In this document: positions 9,209 to 18,113 of the stretch, one piece after another
Position numbering within the stretch: the stretch's first letter is position 1
Layout: each line of letters starts with the position of its first letter
DNA from: Acidobacteriota bacterium
GTDB lineage: Bacteria; Acidobacteriota; Terriglobia; Bryobacterales; Bryobacteraceae
DNA length: 64,000 nucleotides
Direction of reading: 5' to 3'
Assembly (NCBI GenBank): GCA_016213775.1
Contig: JACQZR010000073.1
Location: 1-64,000 of the forward strand
The notes under the pieces: model-generated
Databases searched by the model: none
Seen by the model: the letters and a program-made list of their open reading frames with translations, nothing else
What the model was told of the DNA's origin: nothing
Made by a program: the position numbers and the translations under genes

Positions 9209-10560
9209 CGCAACTGGTCCGTGGTCTCGGCCCACTCGCCGCGGCATCCGTCAACATCGCCAACATGATCGGCACCGGGGTCTTCCTGAAAGCCCGCATC
9301 ATGACGTGCAATGTCGGCTCACCCATTGAGGTGCTGGGCGTGTGGATTTTCGCTGGATTGCTGGTCACCGCGGGCGCACTCTCCTACGCCGAGCTCGCCG
9401 CCATGATGCCCAAGGCAGGCGGCGAGTACGTCTTCCTCGGCGCCACCTACGGCCGCATGGTCTCGTTCCTATACGGCTGGACATCCATCCTCGTCTCCCG
9501 CACCGCCGCGCACGCGGCGCAATCCGTCAGCACCGCCATCTTTCTGAACATCGCCACCGGCGGCGCTCTCGAAGGCAACCTCGCACTGACCTCCATCGCC
9601 GTCATCTCTCTCATGACGCTCGTCAACTGCGCACGGGTCTCCACCACCGGCATCGCTATGTCCGCCATCACCGTCATCAAGATCGCTCTCGTCGCCGCTG
9701 TCGGCGCAGCCGGCTTCCTCTTCGTCCAAGGGAACTGGGCGCACTACTCCACCACCAACCAGGGAGGTCTGTGTGCAGGCGTTTCCGCCTCCTCGATGGG
9801 AGGCTTCAGCGGGTTCGCTGCGGCGATGCTCGGCGCCCTCTGGGGCTATCAGGGATGGGCCAACTTCGCCCCCATGATCGGCGAAATCCGCGACCCCGGC
9901 CGCAACATCCCCCGCGCTTTCCTTGGCGCAATCATTGCCGTTGCCACCGTATATCTCTTCGCAAACGCGTCGTACTTCTTCGCGCTCACGCCTACTGAAG
10001 TCGCCAGCACGCCCCTGTCTTCCTCCGTCGCCACTGAAGCGCTCAGCCGCTTCTTCGGCTCCACTGCCGTGCGCATCGTTGCCGCGGGCATGACGATCTC
10101 CTCCATTGGAGCCATCTACGCCGGCATGGCTGCCACCTCACGCGTCCCCTACGCCATGGCCGGCGACGGACAGTTTTTCCGCTTCTTTGACAACCTCTCA
10201 TCCTCCACCAGCGTGCCCGTCCGGTCCGTTGTGCTGATCGGCGCGTGGATGTCCGTGCTTGCCCTCTCCGGCAATTACGACCGTCTCACCGACTACGCTG
10301 TCTTCGCCCTCTGCATCTTCTACGCGCTCAACGCCTCCGCAGTACTGATCCTGCGCCGCCGCATGCCCGATGCCGAACGGCCCTACCGAGTTTGGGGCTA
10401 CCCGTTCCTTCCTGCGCTGTTCGTTCTGTTCATGGCCGCCATCATCCTCAACACACTCATCACCTCCACCCGCAATTCCATCATCGGGCTCGCGTTCATG
10501 GCTCTCGGCCTACCTTTTTACTTCTATTGGTCGCGGCGTACGGTATCATCGCGGGAGTAG
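9205..10560 (+). CDS. APC superfamily amino acid permease
   Basis: The protein has 451 residues and about 12 hydrophobic segments, the usual size of an amino acid-polyamine-organocation transporter. It opens with LAAASVNIANMIGTGVFLKA, the conserved TM1 substrate-binding stretch (IGxGIF type). It contains YAELAAMMPKAGGEYVFLGA at TM2 and ends in the YRVWGYPFLPALFVL region typical of LAT/y+L-like members. It probably exchanges or imports amino acids across the inner membrane; the substrate cannot be told. The ATG overlaps the stop of the beta-lactamase gene by four bases. It is the last gene before the switch in strand composition. Confidence 0.88.
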   Translation: MTQLVRGLGPLAAASVNIANMIGTGVFLKARIMTCNVGSPIEVLGVWIFAGLLVTAGALSYAELAAMMPKAGGEYVFLGATYGRMVSFLYGWTSILVSRTAAHAAQSVSTAIFLNIATGGALEGNLALTSIAVISLMTLVNCARVSTTGIAMSAITVIKIALVAAVGAAGFLFVQGNWAHYSTTNQGGLCAGVSASSMGGFSGFAAAMLGALWGYQGWANFAPMIGEIRDPGRNIPRAFLGAIIAVATVYLFANASYFFALTPTEVASTPLSSSVATEALSRFFGSTAVRIVAAGMTISSIGAIYAGMAATSRVPYAMAGDGQFFRFFDNLSSSTSVPVRSVVLIGAWMSVLALSGNYDRLTDYAVFALCIFYALNASAVLILRRRMPDAERPYRVWGYPFLPALFVLFMAAIILNTLITSTRNSIIGLAFMALGLPFYFYWSRRTVSSRE

Positions 10561-10568
10561 GAGGGACG

Positions 10569-10766
10569 ATGTGCCGGTCGATTAAGGTGCTGAGGAATGC
10601 GGAGCCGCCCGCGACGCCGGAGGACGTTCACGCCGCGGCGCGGCAGTTTGTACGCAAGATCAGCGGCTATGCCAAGCCTTCGAGAAAAAACGAGGAAGCC
10701 TTCAACGAGGCGGTGCGCGAGATTACGGAATCGGCTGCAAAGCTGCTAGCGAGCCTCAACCAGTAG
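10569..10766 (+). CDS. DUF2277 family small protein
   Basis: The protein has 65 residues from ATG 10569, preceded by a strong AGGAGGG ribosome binding site. The N-terminal MCRSIKVLRNAEPPATPED and the middle RQFVRKISGYAKPS match the small DUF2277 family (MCRxIxxLxNxEPPAT, YVRKxSGxxKPS). Its function is unknown. It starts only 8 bp after the permease gene, but the base composition differs sharply from it. Its 3' end overlaps the convergent aminotransferase gene by 21 bp. Confidence 0.88.
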   Translation: MCRSIKVLRNAEPPATPEDVHAAARQFVRKISGYAKPSRKNEEAFNEAVREITESAAKLLASLNQ

Positions 10767-12086
10767 GGCCGCTTCCAAAGCAGCAGCGGCGGTTTCTATC
10801 GTGCGGTCGATTTGTTCTTCGGTATGAGCGGCGGAGATGGAAGCCTGCTTCACGGGCAGCGGGAAGAAGTAGATGCCGCGTTCGATCAACTCCTTGCGGA
10901 AGCGATCGTCGAGGGTGAAGTCGTGATGCGTGGCGAGGTCGTGCCAATCGACGGGGACGTGATCCATGAAGTAGAGGCAGAAGGCCGAGCCGATGCGCGA
11001 GACTGTGGCCTGAATGCCGAGTCGGCGCGTAACGTCGATGAGGCCTTGTTCCATGCGCGCGCCGAGCGCCTCCCCGTGACGGTAGACAGCACCGTTGTCC
11101 GCGAGGAGTCTGCGCAGCGTGGCTATGGTGGCGGCAGTAGGAACGGGGTGGGCGTTGTAGGTTCCGGCCAGGAGCACGCGTCGGATTGGATCGGGGTGGA
11201 CGAAGGCGTCCATCAACTCGCGCTTCCCCCCGACGATCGCCATAGGGAAACCGTTGGCCACCGCTTTGCCGTAGACCGCGAGATCGGGGCGGACTCCTGA
11301 GACTTCGCTGTATCCACCGAAAGCGTGACGGAATCCGGTCTTGACTTCATCAAAGATGAGAACGAATCCGTACTCGTCGGCCAGGGCGCGCAAGCCTTCC
11401 AGATAGCCGGAGAGCGGTGGAACAATACCGATGTTCTGCAACACCGGTTCAGTGATGAGCGCGGCCATTGGGTACCGTTCGCAGACCCAGCGGACCGAAT
11501 CGAGATCGTTGTAGTTGACGCTGTGAACGAGTTGCTGGTGCGCTTTGGGAATGCCTGCGGAGATGGGATGAAACGGGTACTCGCCGGGGGAGATGCGCGG
11601 GCCGAGCGTGGCGAGTGGGGTCATCAGATTGCCGGCGACATCGTTGTGCCAGCCGTTGTAGCCGCCCTGCATGATGATGATGCCGTCGCGGCCGGTGACG
11701 CCGCGGGCGCATCGGATGGCCTGTGCGGTGGCCTCGCTACCGGTGTTGACGATCTGCAGCGATTCGATCCACGGCAGGTTGGTGCAGATGAGTTCCGCGA
11801 CTTCGCCTTCGAGTGCGGTGGTGCCTGCTCCGTAGAGGCTGGCTCCGGAGCGCATCACTTCCTCGACGGCGGCGGTGACATCGAGGTCGTTGTGACCGAG
11901 GATGTAGGGCGCGAACGCAGCGTGATAGTCGATGAATTCATTGCCGTCGGCGTCCCAGAGCAGCGCGCCCCGCGCTTTGACGAATGCGATCTGCGGAGAC
12001 ACCGACCGGTTGACCGAGACTACACCGCCCGGGATGTAGCGCTTGTTGTGTTGGAGGATCTTTTCCGAGTTGGGGTAACTGCGCAC
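10746..12086 (-). CDS. class III aminotransferase (glutamate-1-semialdehyde aminomutase-like)
   Basis: The protein has 446 residues from GTG 12086. The frame is open further upstream but would run into the divergent gene, so the long form is unlikely. PLP-enzyme motifs can be seen: IVNTGSEATAQAIRCAR, LIFDEVKTGFRHAFGG and the probable Schiff-base lysine near residue 274 in VYGKAVANGFPMAIVGG. It is nearest to GSA aminomutase and related omega-aminotransferases. No other heme biosynthesis gene is nearby, and the divergent neighbour is a D-aminoacylase, so amino acid catabolism is at least as likely as heme synthesis. No hemL symbol is given for that reason. Confidence 0.85.
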   Translation of the reverse strand: MRSYPNSEKILQHNKRYIPGGVVSVNRSVSPQIAFVKARGALLWDADGNEFIDYHAAFAPYILGHNDLDVTAAVEEVMRSGASLYGAGTTALEGEVAELICTNLPWIESLQIVNTGSEATAQAIRCARGVTGRDGIIIMQGGYNGWHNDVAGNLMTPLATLGPRISPGEYPFHPISAGIPKAHQQLVHSVNYNDLDSVRWVCERYPMAALITEPVLQNIGIVPPLSGYLEGLRALADEYGFVLIFDEVKTGFRHAFGGYSEVSGVRPDLAVYGKAVANGFPMAIVGGKRELMDAFVHPDPIRRVLLAGTYNAHPVPTAATIATLRRLLADNGAVYRHGEALGARMEQGLIDVTRRLGIQATVSRIGSAFCLYFMDHVPVDWHDLATHHDFTLDDRFRKELIERGIYFFPLPVKQASISAAHTEEQIDRTIETAAAALEAALLVEAR

Positions 12087-12120
12087 CCTATCAGCATACG
12101 AAATGGGAGAAAATTGCGGT

Positions 12121-13617
12121 GTGATCCTGCTGCAGAACGGAACGCTGTTGGATGGCACGGGTGCGCCCGGCCGTCGCGAAGATGTGTGCATCGATGGAGA
12201 GCGGTTTATCGCGCCGCCTGCTGTCGTACCTCCCGGGACGGAAACGGTGGATTGCACCGGGCTCACGATTGCGCCCGGATTCATCGACACGCACAGCCAC
12301 TCGGATGTGATGGTGCTGGCCAATGATACGGCCAAGTCGCACCAGGGGGTGACGGCCGAGGTGGTGGGCAACTGCGGGTTCTCGCCCTATCCCAGCGGTG
12401 AATCGCCGGATGCGATTTACCAATACGGGCGCGGCATTCTGGCGGGCAAGGAGCGCTGGGGGTGGCCGTCGGCGGCGGCCTATCTGGAGCATGTGAAGCA
12501 GCACGCGCGGCTGGCGACGGTGTTCTCGCTGGTGGGCCATGGGAGCTTGCGCACTGCCCACATGGGGGCGCGGCAGGAGGCTGCGTCGCAGAAAGAGATG
12601 GACGCCATGGAGGGCGATCTGGCCGATGCGCTGGATGCCGGGGCCTGTGGGTTCTCCACGGGACTGATGTACGCACCGGGCTCGGGCGCACCGCGAGAGG
12701 AACTCATCCGGCTGCTGAAGGTGGTTGAGAAGAGGGGTAAGATTTACACCACTCACATGCGCAGCTACGCGTTTCAATTAATCGAATCGACCGAGGAGCA
12801 GATTGAACTGGCGCGCGAGACCGGATGCCGCCTGCAGATTTCGCACTTCCAGGCTGTAGGGCGCGCGAATTGGGCGAAACAGGCTCCGGCGATTGAGCTG
12901 ATCGAGAAGGCGCGGAAAGATGGGATCGACGTGGAGTGGGACAGCTATCCGTACCTGGCAGGGAGCACCGTGCTGACGCAATTACTGCCGCAGTGGACGT
13001 TGGACGGGGGCATTCCGGCCATGCTCGCGCGGCTTGGTGATACGGCGATGCGGAAGCAGATTGCCGAAGAGACAGTGGCGCAGCTTGCCCAACGGTGGGA
13101 GGACATTTACGTTTCCGCGACGGGATCGGCTGATGGTGCGCAGTGGGTGGGCAAGCACTTTGAACAGATCGGTGAGGCGCGTGGCCTGGCGCCGGTGGAA
13201 TGCGTGTTCCGCATTCTGGAGGAAGAGAACGGCGATGTGAACATGCTGTGCTTCAACCAGAGCGATGACAATTTGCGAAAGCTGTTGCAGCATCCGTACT
13301 GCACCGTCATCAGCGACGGGTTTTACGTGAAGGGGCGTCCGCATCCGCGCCTGTACGGAACCTTTCCGTGCCTGCTGGGGGAGATGGCGCGCGAACGGCG
13401 TTGGCTGACGCTGGAAGAGGCGGTGTATCGGATTACCGGAAAACCCGCGGCGCGGTTCCAGATGAAGGGCCGCGGGGTGATTGCACCGGGCGCGGTGGCC
13501 GATGTCGTGGTGTTCGATCCGGCCAAGATACGTGCCCTGGCCACCTACGACAATCCCGAGCAGGCGCCTGAAGGAATCACCTCTATTTATCGCAGTGGGA
13601 GCCAGTTGCTAAACTAA
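12121..13617 (+). CDS. N-acyl-D-amino-acid deacylase / D-aminoacylase family amidohydrolase
   Basis: The protein has 498 residues from GTG 12121. A GGGAGAAA ribosome binding site lies 8 bp upstream, and the product then begins MILLQNGTLLDGTGAPG as relatives do. ATG 12103 would add six residues and leave only 16 bp to the divergent gene. The metal site HSHSD is near residue 58, NCGFSPYP follows, and the C-terminal part has GRGVIAPGAVADVVVFDP, typical of Amidohydro_3 enzymes. The family hydrolyses N-acyl-D-amino acids in the cytoplasm. The divergent aminotransferase suggests a joint role in handling amino acid derivatives. Confidence 0.87.
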   Translation: MILLQNGTLLDGTGAPGRREDVCIDGERFIAPPAVVPPGTETVDCTGLTIAPGFIDTHSHSDVMVLANDTAKSHQGVTAEVVGNCGFSPYPSGESPDAIYQYGRGILAGKERWGWPSAAAYLEHVKQHARLATVFSLVGHGSLRTAHMGARQEAASQKEMDAMEGDLADALDAGACGFSTGLMYAPGSGAPREELIRLLKVVEKRGKIYTTHMRSYAFQLIESTEEQIELARETGCRLQISHFQAVGRANWAKQAPAIELIEKARKDGIDVEWDSYPYLAGSTVLTQLLPQWTLDGGIPAMLARLGDTAMRKQIAEETVAQLAQRWEDIYVSATGSADGAQWVGKHFEQIGEARGLAPVECVFRILEEENGDVNMLCFNQSDDNLRKLLQHPYCTVISDGFYVKGRPHPRLYGTFPCLLGEMARERRWLTLEEAVYRITGKPAARFQMKGRGVIAPGAVADVVVFDPAKIRALATYDNPEQAPEGITSIYRSGSQLLN

Positions 13618-13623
13618 AAAGAC

Positions 13624-14940
13624 ATGCAACCGCGCACCACGCTTCCGGTTGTGGTGATAGCCGGTCGTCCCAACGTCGGGAAATCCACACTTTTCAACGC
13701 AATTTTGAGGGACCGGCGGTCGATTGTCGGGGACGAACCCGGCATCACCCGCGACCGTATTCGCGGGCAGGCAGAACACCACGGCCGCAAATTCGAATTG
13801 ATCGACACGGGGGGAATCATCCCCAACGAGGAAGAGCTCATTCCGAGTGAGATCTTCCGGCAGGCCAGGGTTGCCTTTGAAGAAGCGGCGCACATCATTT
13901 TCGTCATCGACGGGCGCACGGAGATTACCTCCGCCGACCGGGAACTCGCGCAGCACCTGAGAAAGGCCGGTAGGCCGGTGACGCTCGCCGTGAACAAAAT
14001 CGACGCGGATGTACGTTCAGGCCTCGTACATGAATTCTATTCGCTGCGGATCCCAGAGATCTATCCGATTTCCGCCGAGCACCGGTTGGGCTTGGAAGAA
14101 CTGCTCGATCACGTTGCCGAATCGTTTCCTCCGGAAGCGGACGTCGAACAGGCCCCGGAGCCACCCAAGCGGATCAAGGTGGCTATCATCGGCCGGCCAA
14201 ACGTGGGCAAATCGACGTTGTTGAATGCGTTGGTGGGGGCGGACCGGTCCATCGTTTCGCCGATTGCGGGTACCACTCGCGATGCCGTTGACGAGACGGT
14301 AGAGCACGATGGGATCACCTACACTTTCGTCGATACGGCGGGCATCCGGCGCAAAGGCAAGACGAAGCTGATGGCGGAGAAGTTGAGTGTAGTGATGGCG
14401 CGACGGCACATTCGCATGGCCAACGTGGTGCTATTCATACTCGATGCCAGTGAAGGAGTAGTGGGGTTGGACGCGACGATCGCCGGGTACGCCTTTGAAG
14501 ATGGTTGCGCGATTGTGTTGTGCGTCAACAAGTGGGATATTACGAGTGAGAAGAACCGGAAAACTTTCACGCAGGCCGTGCGCGATGAATTAAAGTTCCT
14601 GGAGTTTGCTCCCGTTATATATTTATCAGCCAAGACAGGGCATGGAGTGAAGGCGATCTTCGCAAAGGTGAGCGAAGCTTACGACGCGGCATCGAAGCGT
14701 GTTGGGACGGGAGAACTGAATCGCTTCATGGAGACGCTGAATCTGGAAACCGACGTCCGGTTGAAGTACATTACGCAGGCTTCAATACGGCCGCCGACAT
14801 TTGTGGCGTTTTTGGGAGGACGCGGGAAGATGCACTTTTCAACGGAGCGTTTCCTGGTGAACCGGCTGCGCAAGCAGTTCGGTTTCCAGTCCACTCCTGT
14901 AGTGTTGAAGACCCGCGCCGCCGGAAAGGAACGAGACTGA
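13624..14940 (+). CDS. der: ribosome biogenesis GTPase Der (EngA)
   Basis: The protein has 438 residues, full length for the family. Two tandem GTPase domains each carry a P-loop: GRPNVGKSTLFN near residue 14 and GRPNVGKSTLLN near residue 189. G3 motifs are DTGG and DTAG, and G4 motifs are NKID and NKWD. The C-terminal KH-like domain (FVAFLGGRGKMHFSTERFL) completes the architecture. Der assists 50S subunit maturation. It starts 6 bp after the D-aminoacylase gene and overlaps the following membrane protein gene by one base (TGATG). Confidence 0.96.
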   Translation: MQPRTTLPVVVIAGRPNVGKSTLFNAILRDRRSIVGDEPGITRDRIRGQAEHHGRKFELIDTGGIIPNEEELIPSEIFRQARVAFEEAAHIIFVIDGRTEITSADRELAQHLRKAGRPVTLAVNKIDADVRSGLVHEFYSLRIPEIYPISAEHRLGLEELLDHVAESFPPEADVEQAPEPPKRIKVAIIGRPNVGKSTLLNALVGADRSIVSPIAGTTRDAVDETVEHDGITYTFVDTAGIRRKGKTKLMAEKLSVVMARRHIRMANVVLFILDASEGVVGLDATIAGYAFEDGCAIVLCVNKWDITSEKNRKTFTQAVRDELKFLEFAPVIYLSAKTGHGVKAIFAKVSEAYDAASKRVGTGELNRFMETLNLETDVRLKYITQASIRPPTFVAFLGGRGKMHFSTERFLVNRLRKQFGFQSTPVVLKTRAAGKERD

Positions 14941-15362
14941 TGCAAGTGCTAAGAAGCATGCTGGCGGTGCTGTTGGGATTCGCGACCTTCGGGATTTCGT
15001 CAAGGCTGTTCTTCCAGCTTACGGGGATTGATCTGCATCGTCCGGCGAACTTCTTTGTGATGCTGCTGGGGGTGCTCTTCAGTGCGGTGGTGGCGTTTGT
15101 GGCCGGCTATGCGGCGGGGTGGATTGCGGGCCAGAAGCCGCTGATCCATGCGATGTCGATTGCGATGCTGCTTGTGTTCGGCGTCGGAATGTCCCTGATC
15201 GTGGGTGGATCGAAATGGTCTATGGTATCGACATTAGTGGTGTCGATCCCCATGACCTTCGTCGGCGCCCTGGCGTACTCGCGAAAGCTGGCGAGCAAGG
15301 CGCCGCCCCCTCCGAAGCCGGAGGATCCTTTCCAGAATCTGGACGAGATGTTGAAAGACTAG
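14940..15362 (+). CDS. membrane protein of unknown function
   Basis: The protein has 140 residues. Four hydrophobic segments are apparent: residues about 4-22, 34-60 (FVMLLGVLFSAVVAFVAGYA), 72-92 and 96-112. A charged, Pro-rich C-terminal tail (KAPPPPKPEDPFQNLDEM) follows. Its ATG overlaps the der stop (TGATG), so it is translated with der. No family was recognised. Confidence 0.75.
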   Translation: MQVLRSMLAVLLGFATFGISSRLFFQLTGIDLHRPANFFVMLLGVLFSAVVAFVAGYAAGWIAGQKPLIHAMSIAMLLVFGVGMSLIVGGSKWSMVSTLVVSIPMTFVGALAYSRKLASKAPPPPKPEDPFQNLDEMLKD

Positions 15363-15368
15363 GGGAGG

Positions 15369-15602
15369 TCAGGCCGTCGTAACAACCTCCGCAACCTGCG
15401 GGGTTTTCATGCCGCGGAGGATCATTCGCAGTACCAGCAGATCGGACGGCTGAAAGGTAGTGGTGGGTACATTCACCATGTCTTCTTCCGCCTTGACAAT
15501 GTGGCTGCGGATCAAGGTGCGCAACTCGTTGACGGAAACGCCAAGTGCCGAGGCAGCCTCCGATTCCGAGTAGTGACTTTTGTTTGGTCTGGTAGCGGTC
15601 AT
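15369..15602 (-). CDS. small helix-turn-helix protein, MerR-like
   Basis: The protein has 77 residues from ATG 15602; a TTG at 15614 would add four. The stretch YSESEAASALGVSVNELRTL has the form of a MerR/excisionase helix-turn-helix, followed by a beta-like segment (FQPSDLLVLRMIL). It lacks an effector domain, so it is either a minimal DNA-binding protein or an adaptor. It is convergent with the small membrane protein gene, 6 bp away. The target is unknown. Confidence 0.65.
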   Translation of the reverse strand: MTATRPNKSHYSESEAASALGVSVNELRTLIRSHIVKAEEDMVNVPTTTFQPSDLLVLRMILRGMKTPQVAEVVTTA

Positions 15603-15733
15603 GCGGTTATCCAAGCCTTATAACGCCATGATAGGGCTCAACCGGCTCCCGCCCAATACGGGTTTGTTCTTAGAAGCCCGATCGAATGTCCTGACGGCGG
15701 GATCTATCCAGGGTACTAAGGCGTATATGTCCC

Positions 15734-16804
15734 TTAGTCATGCAATGATCCTTGTAAGGCCTTGCCCAGAAGCATGTGGAAGTGGTGTACTCCGTTTTCG
15801 CGCTTCACCGAATACCGTCCGCTCTGGTAGCTGCTTGAGGCGAGGCCCTTCTGCACTGATTCGCAGATGCGAATATCCTCCTGCTGGATCTCCTCGCTGA
15901 AATCGATGGTTTCCTGTGCGATCGGCTGGCCGCTGTAGGTGAACCATTCGAAGATGGTCAAGGTGCGGTTGTGCCCCAGGGGAACGATGATGTTGGCACT
16001 CAGATTGTCGGGATAGACGTTCAGCATGAGGTTGGGGAAGATCCAGAAGTAGAGCGCTGGTTTGCCCGTATCCCCCGCCCCGTAGCGGCGCGGTTCGCTG
16101 TCGCGCTGCGGACGAATAGGGGCGTACTGCGACGAGTAGTAGCGGAAGGTATCCACGCGGTATTGGGCGTAGTCGAGCTCACGAAAGAGCGACGGGTGCG
16201 CGGCCGGGAGGTGGTAGCCTTCGAGGTAGTTGTCGACGTAGACTTTCCAATTGCACTGGATCTCGTAGTCGCGGCGCGTGGAGAAGTGGAGTTGGTTGAC
16301 GGCACAGCCGATGGCGGCGATTTGACCGGGGATGGTATCCATCACGTCGTGCAATGGAGGCGCCGCGCCATCGACATTGACGAAAATGTATGGGCCCCAT
16401 TGTTCCACCGCGTACGGCGGCAGGCAGACGTCTTCGCGGTTCCAGTTCTCCACTCCTTCGAATTCAGGGGCGGCCAGCAGTCTGCCGTCGAGCGAGTACA
16501 CCCAGCCGTGATATGGGCAGCGTAGAGCCTTGACGCATTTCGGCGCACTGTCGACCAACAGAGAAGCGCGATGGCGGCAGACGTTGGCGAAAGCGCGGAG
16601 GACGTGATCGTGACCGCGAACGATGACGACCTGTTCTCCGGCGATTTCGCAGGCCGCGGTGGAGCCGGGCTCTCTCACACTCGCCGCATGACAGGCCACC
16701 TGCCACGTGTTCCAGAAGGCGCGGCTGCGTTCCTGCTCGTAGACCGCAGGGTCGGTGTAGCAGTGAGACGGTAGCGTGGATGCCTGCGAGAGTTGTGGGT
16801 TCAT
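15734..16804 (-). CDS. Rieske non-heme iron oxygenase, alpha subunit
   Basis: The protein has 356 residues. The N-terminal Rieske domain carries the [2Fe-2S] ligands C-x-H in CRHRASLL and C-x2-H in CPYHGWVYSLDG. The catalytic domain has DNYLEGYHLPAAHPSL, with the mononuclear iron histidines in an H-x4-H arrangement, and a late acidic stretch (EEIQQEDIRICESVQKGL) supplying the Asp ligand. It resembles the choline/carnitine monooxygenase and aromatic-ring dioxygenase alpha subunits. No reductase or beta subunit is adjacent, so electron transfer must come from elsewhere. It is divergent from the trans-sulfuration enzyme gene, with 55 bp between. Confidence 0.88.
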   Translation of the reverse strand: MNPQLSQASTLPSHCYTDPAVYEQERSRAFWNTWQVACHAASVREPGSTAACEIAGEQVVIVRGHDHVLRAFANVCRHRASLLVDSAPKCVKALRCPYHGWVYSLDGRLLAAPEFEGVENWNREDVCLPPYAVEQWGPYIFVNVDGAAPPLHDVMDTIPGQIAAIGCAVNQLHFSTRRDYEIQCNWKVYVDNYLEGYHLPAAHPSLFRELDYAQYRVDTFRYYSSQYAPIRPQRDSEPRRYGAGDTGKPALYFWIFPNLMLNVYPDNLSANIIVPLGHNRTLTIFEWFTYSGQPIAQETIDFSEEIQQEDIRICESVQKGLASSSYQSGRYSVKRENGVHHFHMLLGKALQGSLHD

Positions 16805-16859
16805 TCGTGGAGTATGCTAGCACGCGATCGCAGCGCTACACTCCAGGTGGGAGTGATTC

Positions 16860-18098
16860 ATGGCTGACAAACACGATCATATGCGTTCAGATACGGCGGT
16901 GATTGCGCGGGGCTACGATCCCGCGCTGTCGGTGGGTTCGGCGCGGCCTGCTGTGTTCCGCAGCTCCACCTACGTTTTTTCCAGTCCGGAAGCGGCGGAG
17001 CGGGCATTCGACATCATCGGCGGGCGCGCGCAAGCGCCGGCGGGAGAGCGGACCGACCTTGTCTATAGCCGGTTCAATCATCCGAATGCTGAGATCCTTG
17101 AGGACCAGATTGTACCGCTGGAAAAGGGCGCGCATGCGGCTGCCGTGTTCAATAGCGGCATGGCAGCCATCATGACGGCGATTGTCACGTTCGCCAAACC
17201 AGGGGATCGCATTGTGTACACGGTTCCTCTGTATGGGGGGACGCAGCATTTCATTCACGAGTTTCTGGAGCCGTTTGGCATTACGGGAACGGCCGTGCGA
17301 GCGGGGGAGACGCCGCGGCTGGAGGATGCGATCCGCAGTACGCCCGATGTGCGCATGGTACTAATCGAATCGCCGGCGAATCCGACGCTCGTGATGACGG
17401 ACATCCGGAGCGCCTGCCGTGCGGCGGCGGCGCTTATGGTGCGTCCGCTCGTGCTGGTGGACAACACGTTTCTTGGACCGTCGTTTCAGCATCCGCTGGA
17501 GTGTGGCGCCGATGTGGTTCTGTATTCGGCGACGAAGTATCTGGGCGGGTTCAGCGATTTGCTCGGAGGCGTGGCGTTGACTCGCGATCCGGAGTTGACC
17601 CGCAGGATCAAGAGCCGGCGCGGGCTGTTTGGAAATATTCTGCAGCCGGATGAGTGCTGGATTCTGGACTCGCGGCTGCCGACGGTGCATCTGCGGATGA
17701 ACCGTGCGAGCAAGAACGCGCAGCGGATCGCGGAGAAACTCGCCGGGCATGGGGCGTTGAAGCGGATCTACTATCCGTCGTTGATTGAGGACGCCGAACA
17801 ATGTCGCATACGCGATGCGCAGTGCGACTATCCGGGGGCGATCATTTCGCTGGATCTCAAGGATGGGAAGCCTGCGGCCTTTGAGTTTTTACGGCGGCTG
17901 CGGCTGGCGCGCAATGCGGTATCGCTGGGCGGTGTGGAGACTCTGGTTTGCCACCCGAAGTCCACCACGCACTCGTCTGTGTCAAAGGAGGAGTTGGAGA
18001 TCTCCGGAGTGACGGACGGGCTGGTGCGCATTTCGGTGGGCATTGAAGACTGGCGGGATTTGCTGACCGATTTTGAGCAGGCGTTGACAGGCTTGTAG
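16860..18098 (+). CDS. PLP-dependent trans-sulfuration enzyme (cystathionine gamma-synthase / methionine gamma-lyase family)
   Basis: The protein has 412 residues. Family marks are the N-terminal YSRFNHPNAEILEDQI, FNSGMAAIMT for cofactor phosphate binding, LVDNTFLGP, and the Schiff-base lysine in VVLYSATKYLGGFSDLLGG. The C-terminal VSLGGVETLVCHPKSTTHS is characteristic of the Cys/Met metabolism PLP family. The reaction (gamma-synthase or gamma-lyase on a sulfur amino acid) cannot be fixed from sequence alone. It is convergent with recA, with 15 bp between the stops. Confidence 0.88.
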   Translation: MADKHDHMRSDTAVIARGYDPALSVGSARPAVFRSSTYVFSSPEAAERAFDIIGGRAQAPAGERTDLVYSRFNHPNAEILEDQIVPLEKGAHAAAVFNSGMAAIMTAIVTFAKPGDRIVYTVPLYGGTQHFIHEFLEPFGITGTAVRAGETPRLEDAIRSTPDVRMVLIESPANPTLVMTDIRSACRAAAALMVRPLVLVDNTFLGPSFQHPLECGADVVLYSATKYLGGFSDLLGGVALTRDPELTRRIKSRRGLFGNILQPDECWILDSRLPTVHLRMNRASKNAQRIAEKLAGHGALKRIYYPSLIEDAEQCRIRDAQCDYPGAIISLDLKDGKPAAFEFLRRLRLARNAVSLGGVETLVCHPKSTTHSSVSKEELEISGVTDGLVRISVGIEDWRDLLTDFEQALTGL

Positions 18099-18113
18099 GG
18101 CGGCCAAAAACCG

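Noticed and set aside
10746-12371. 541-residue form of the class III aminotransferase
   Set aside because: The extra part overlaps the D-aminoacylase gene on the other strand and shows no conserved sequence.
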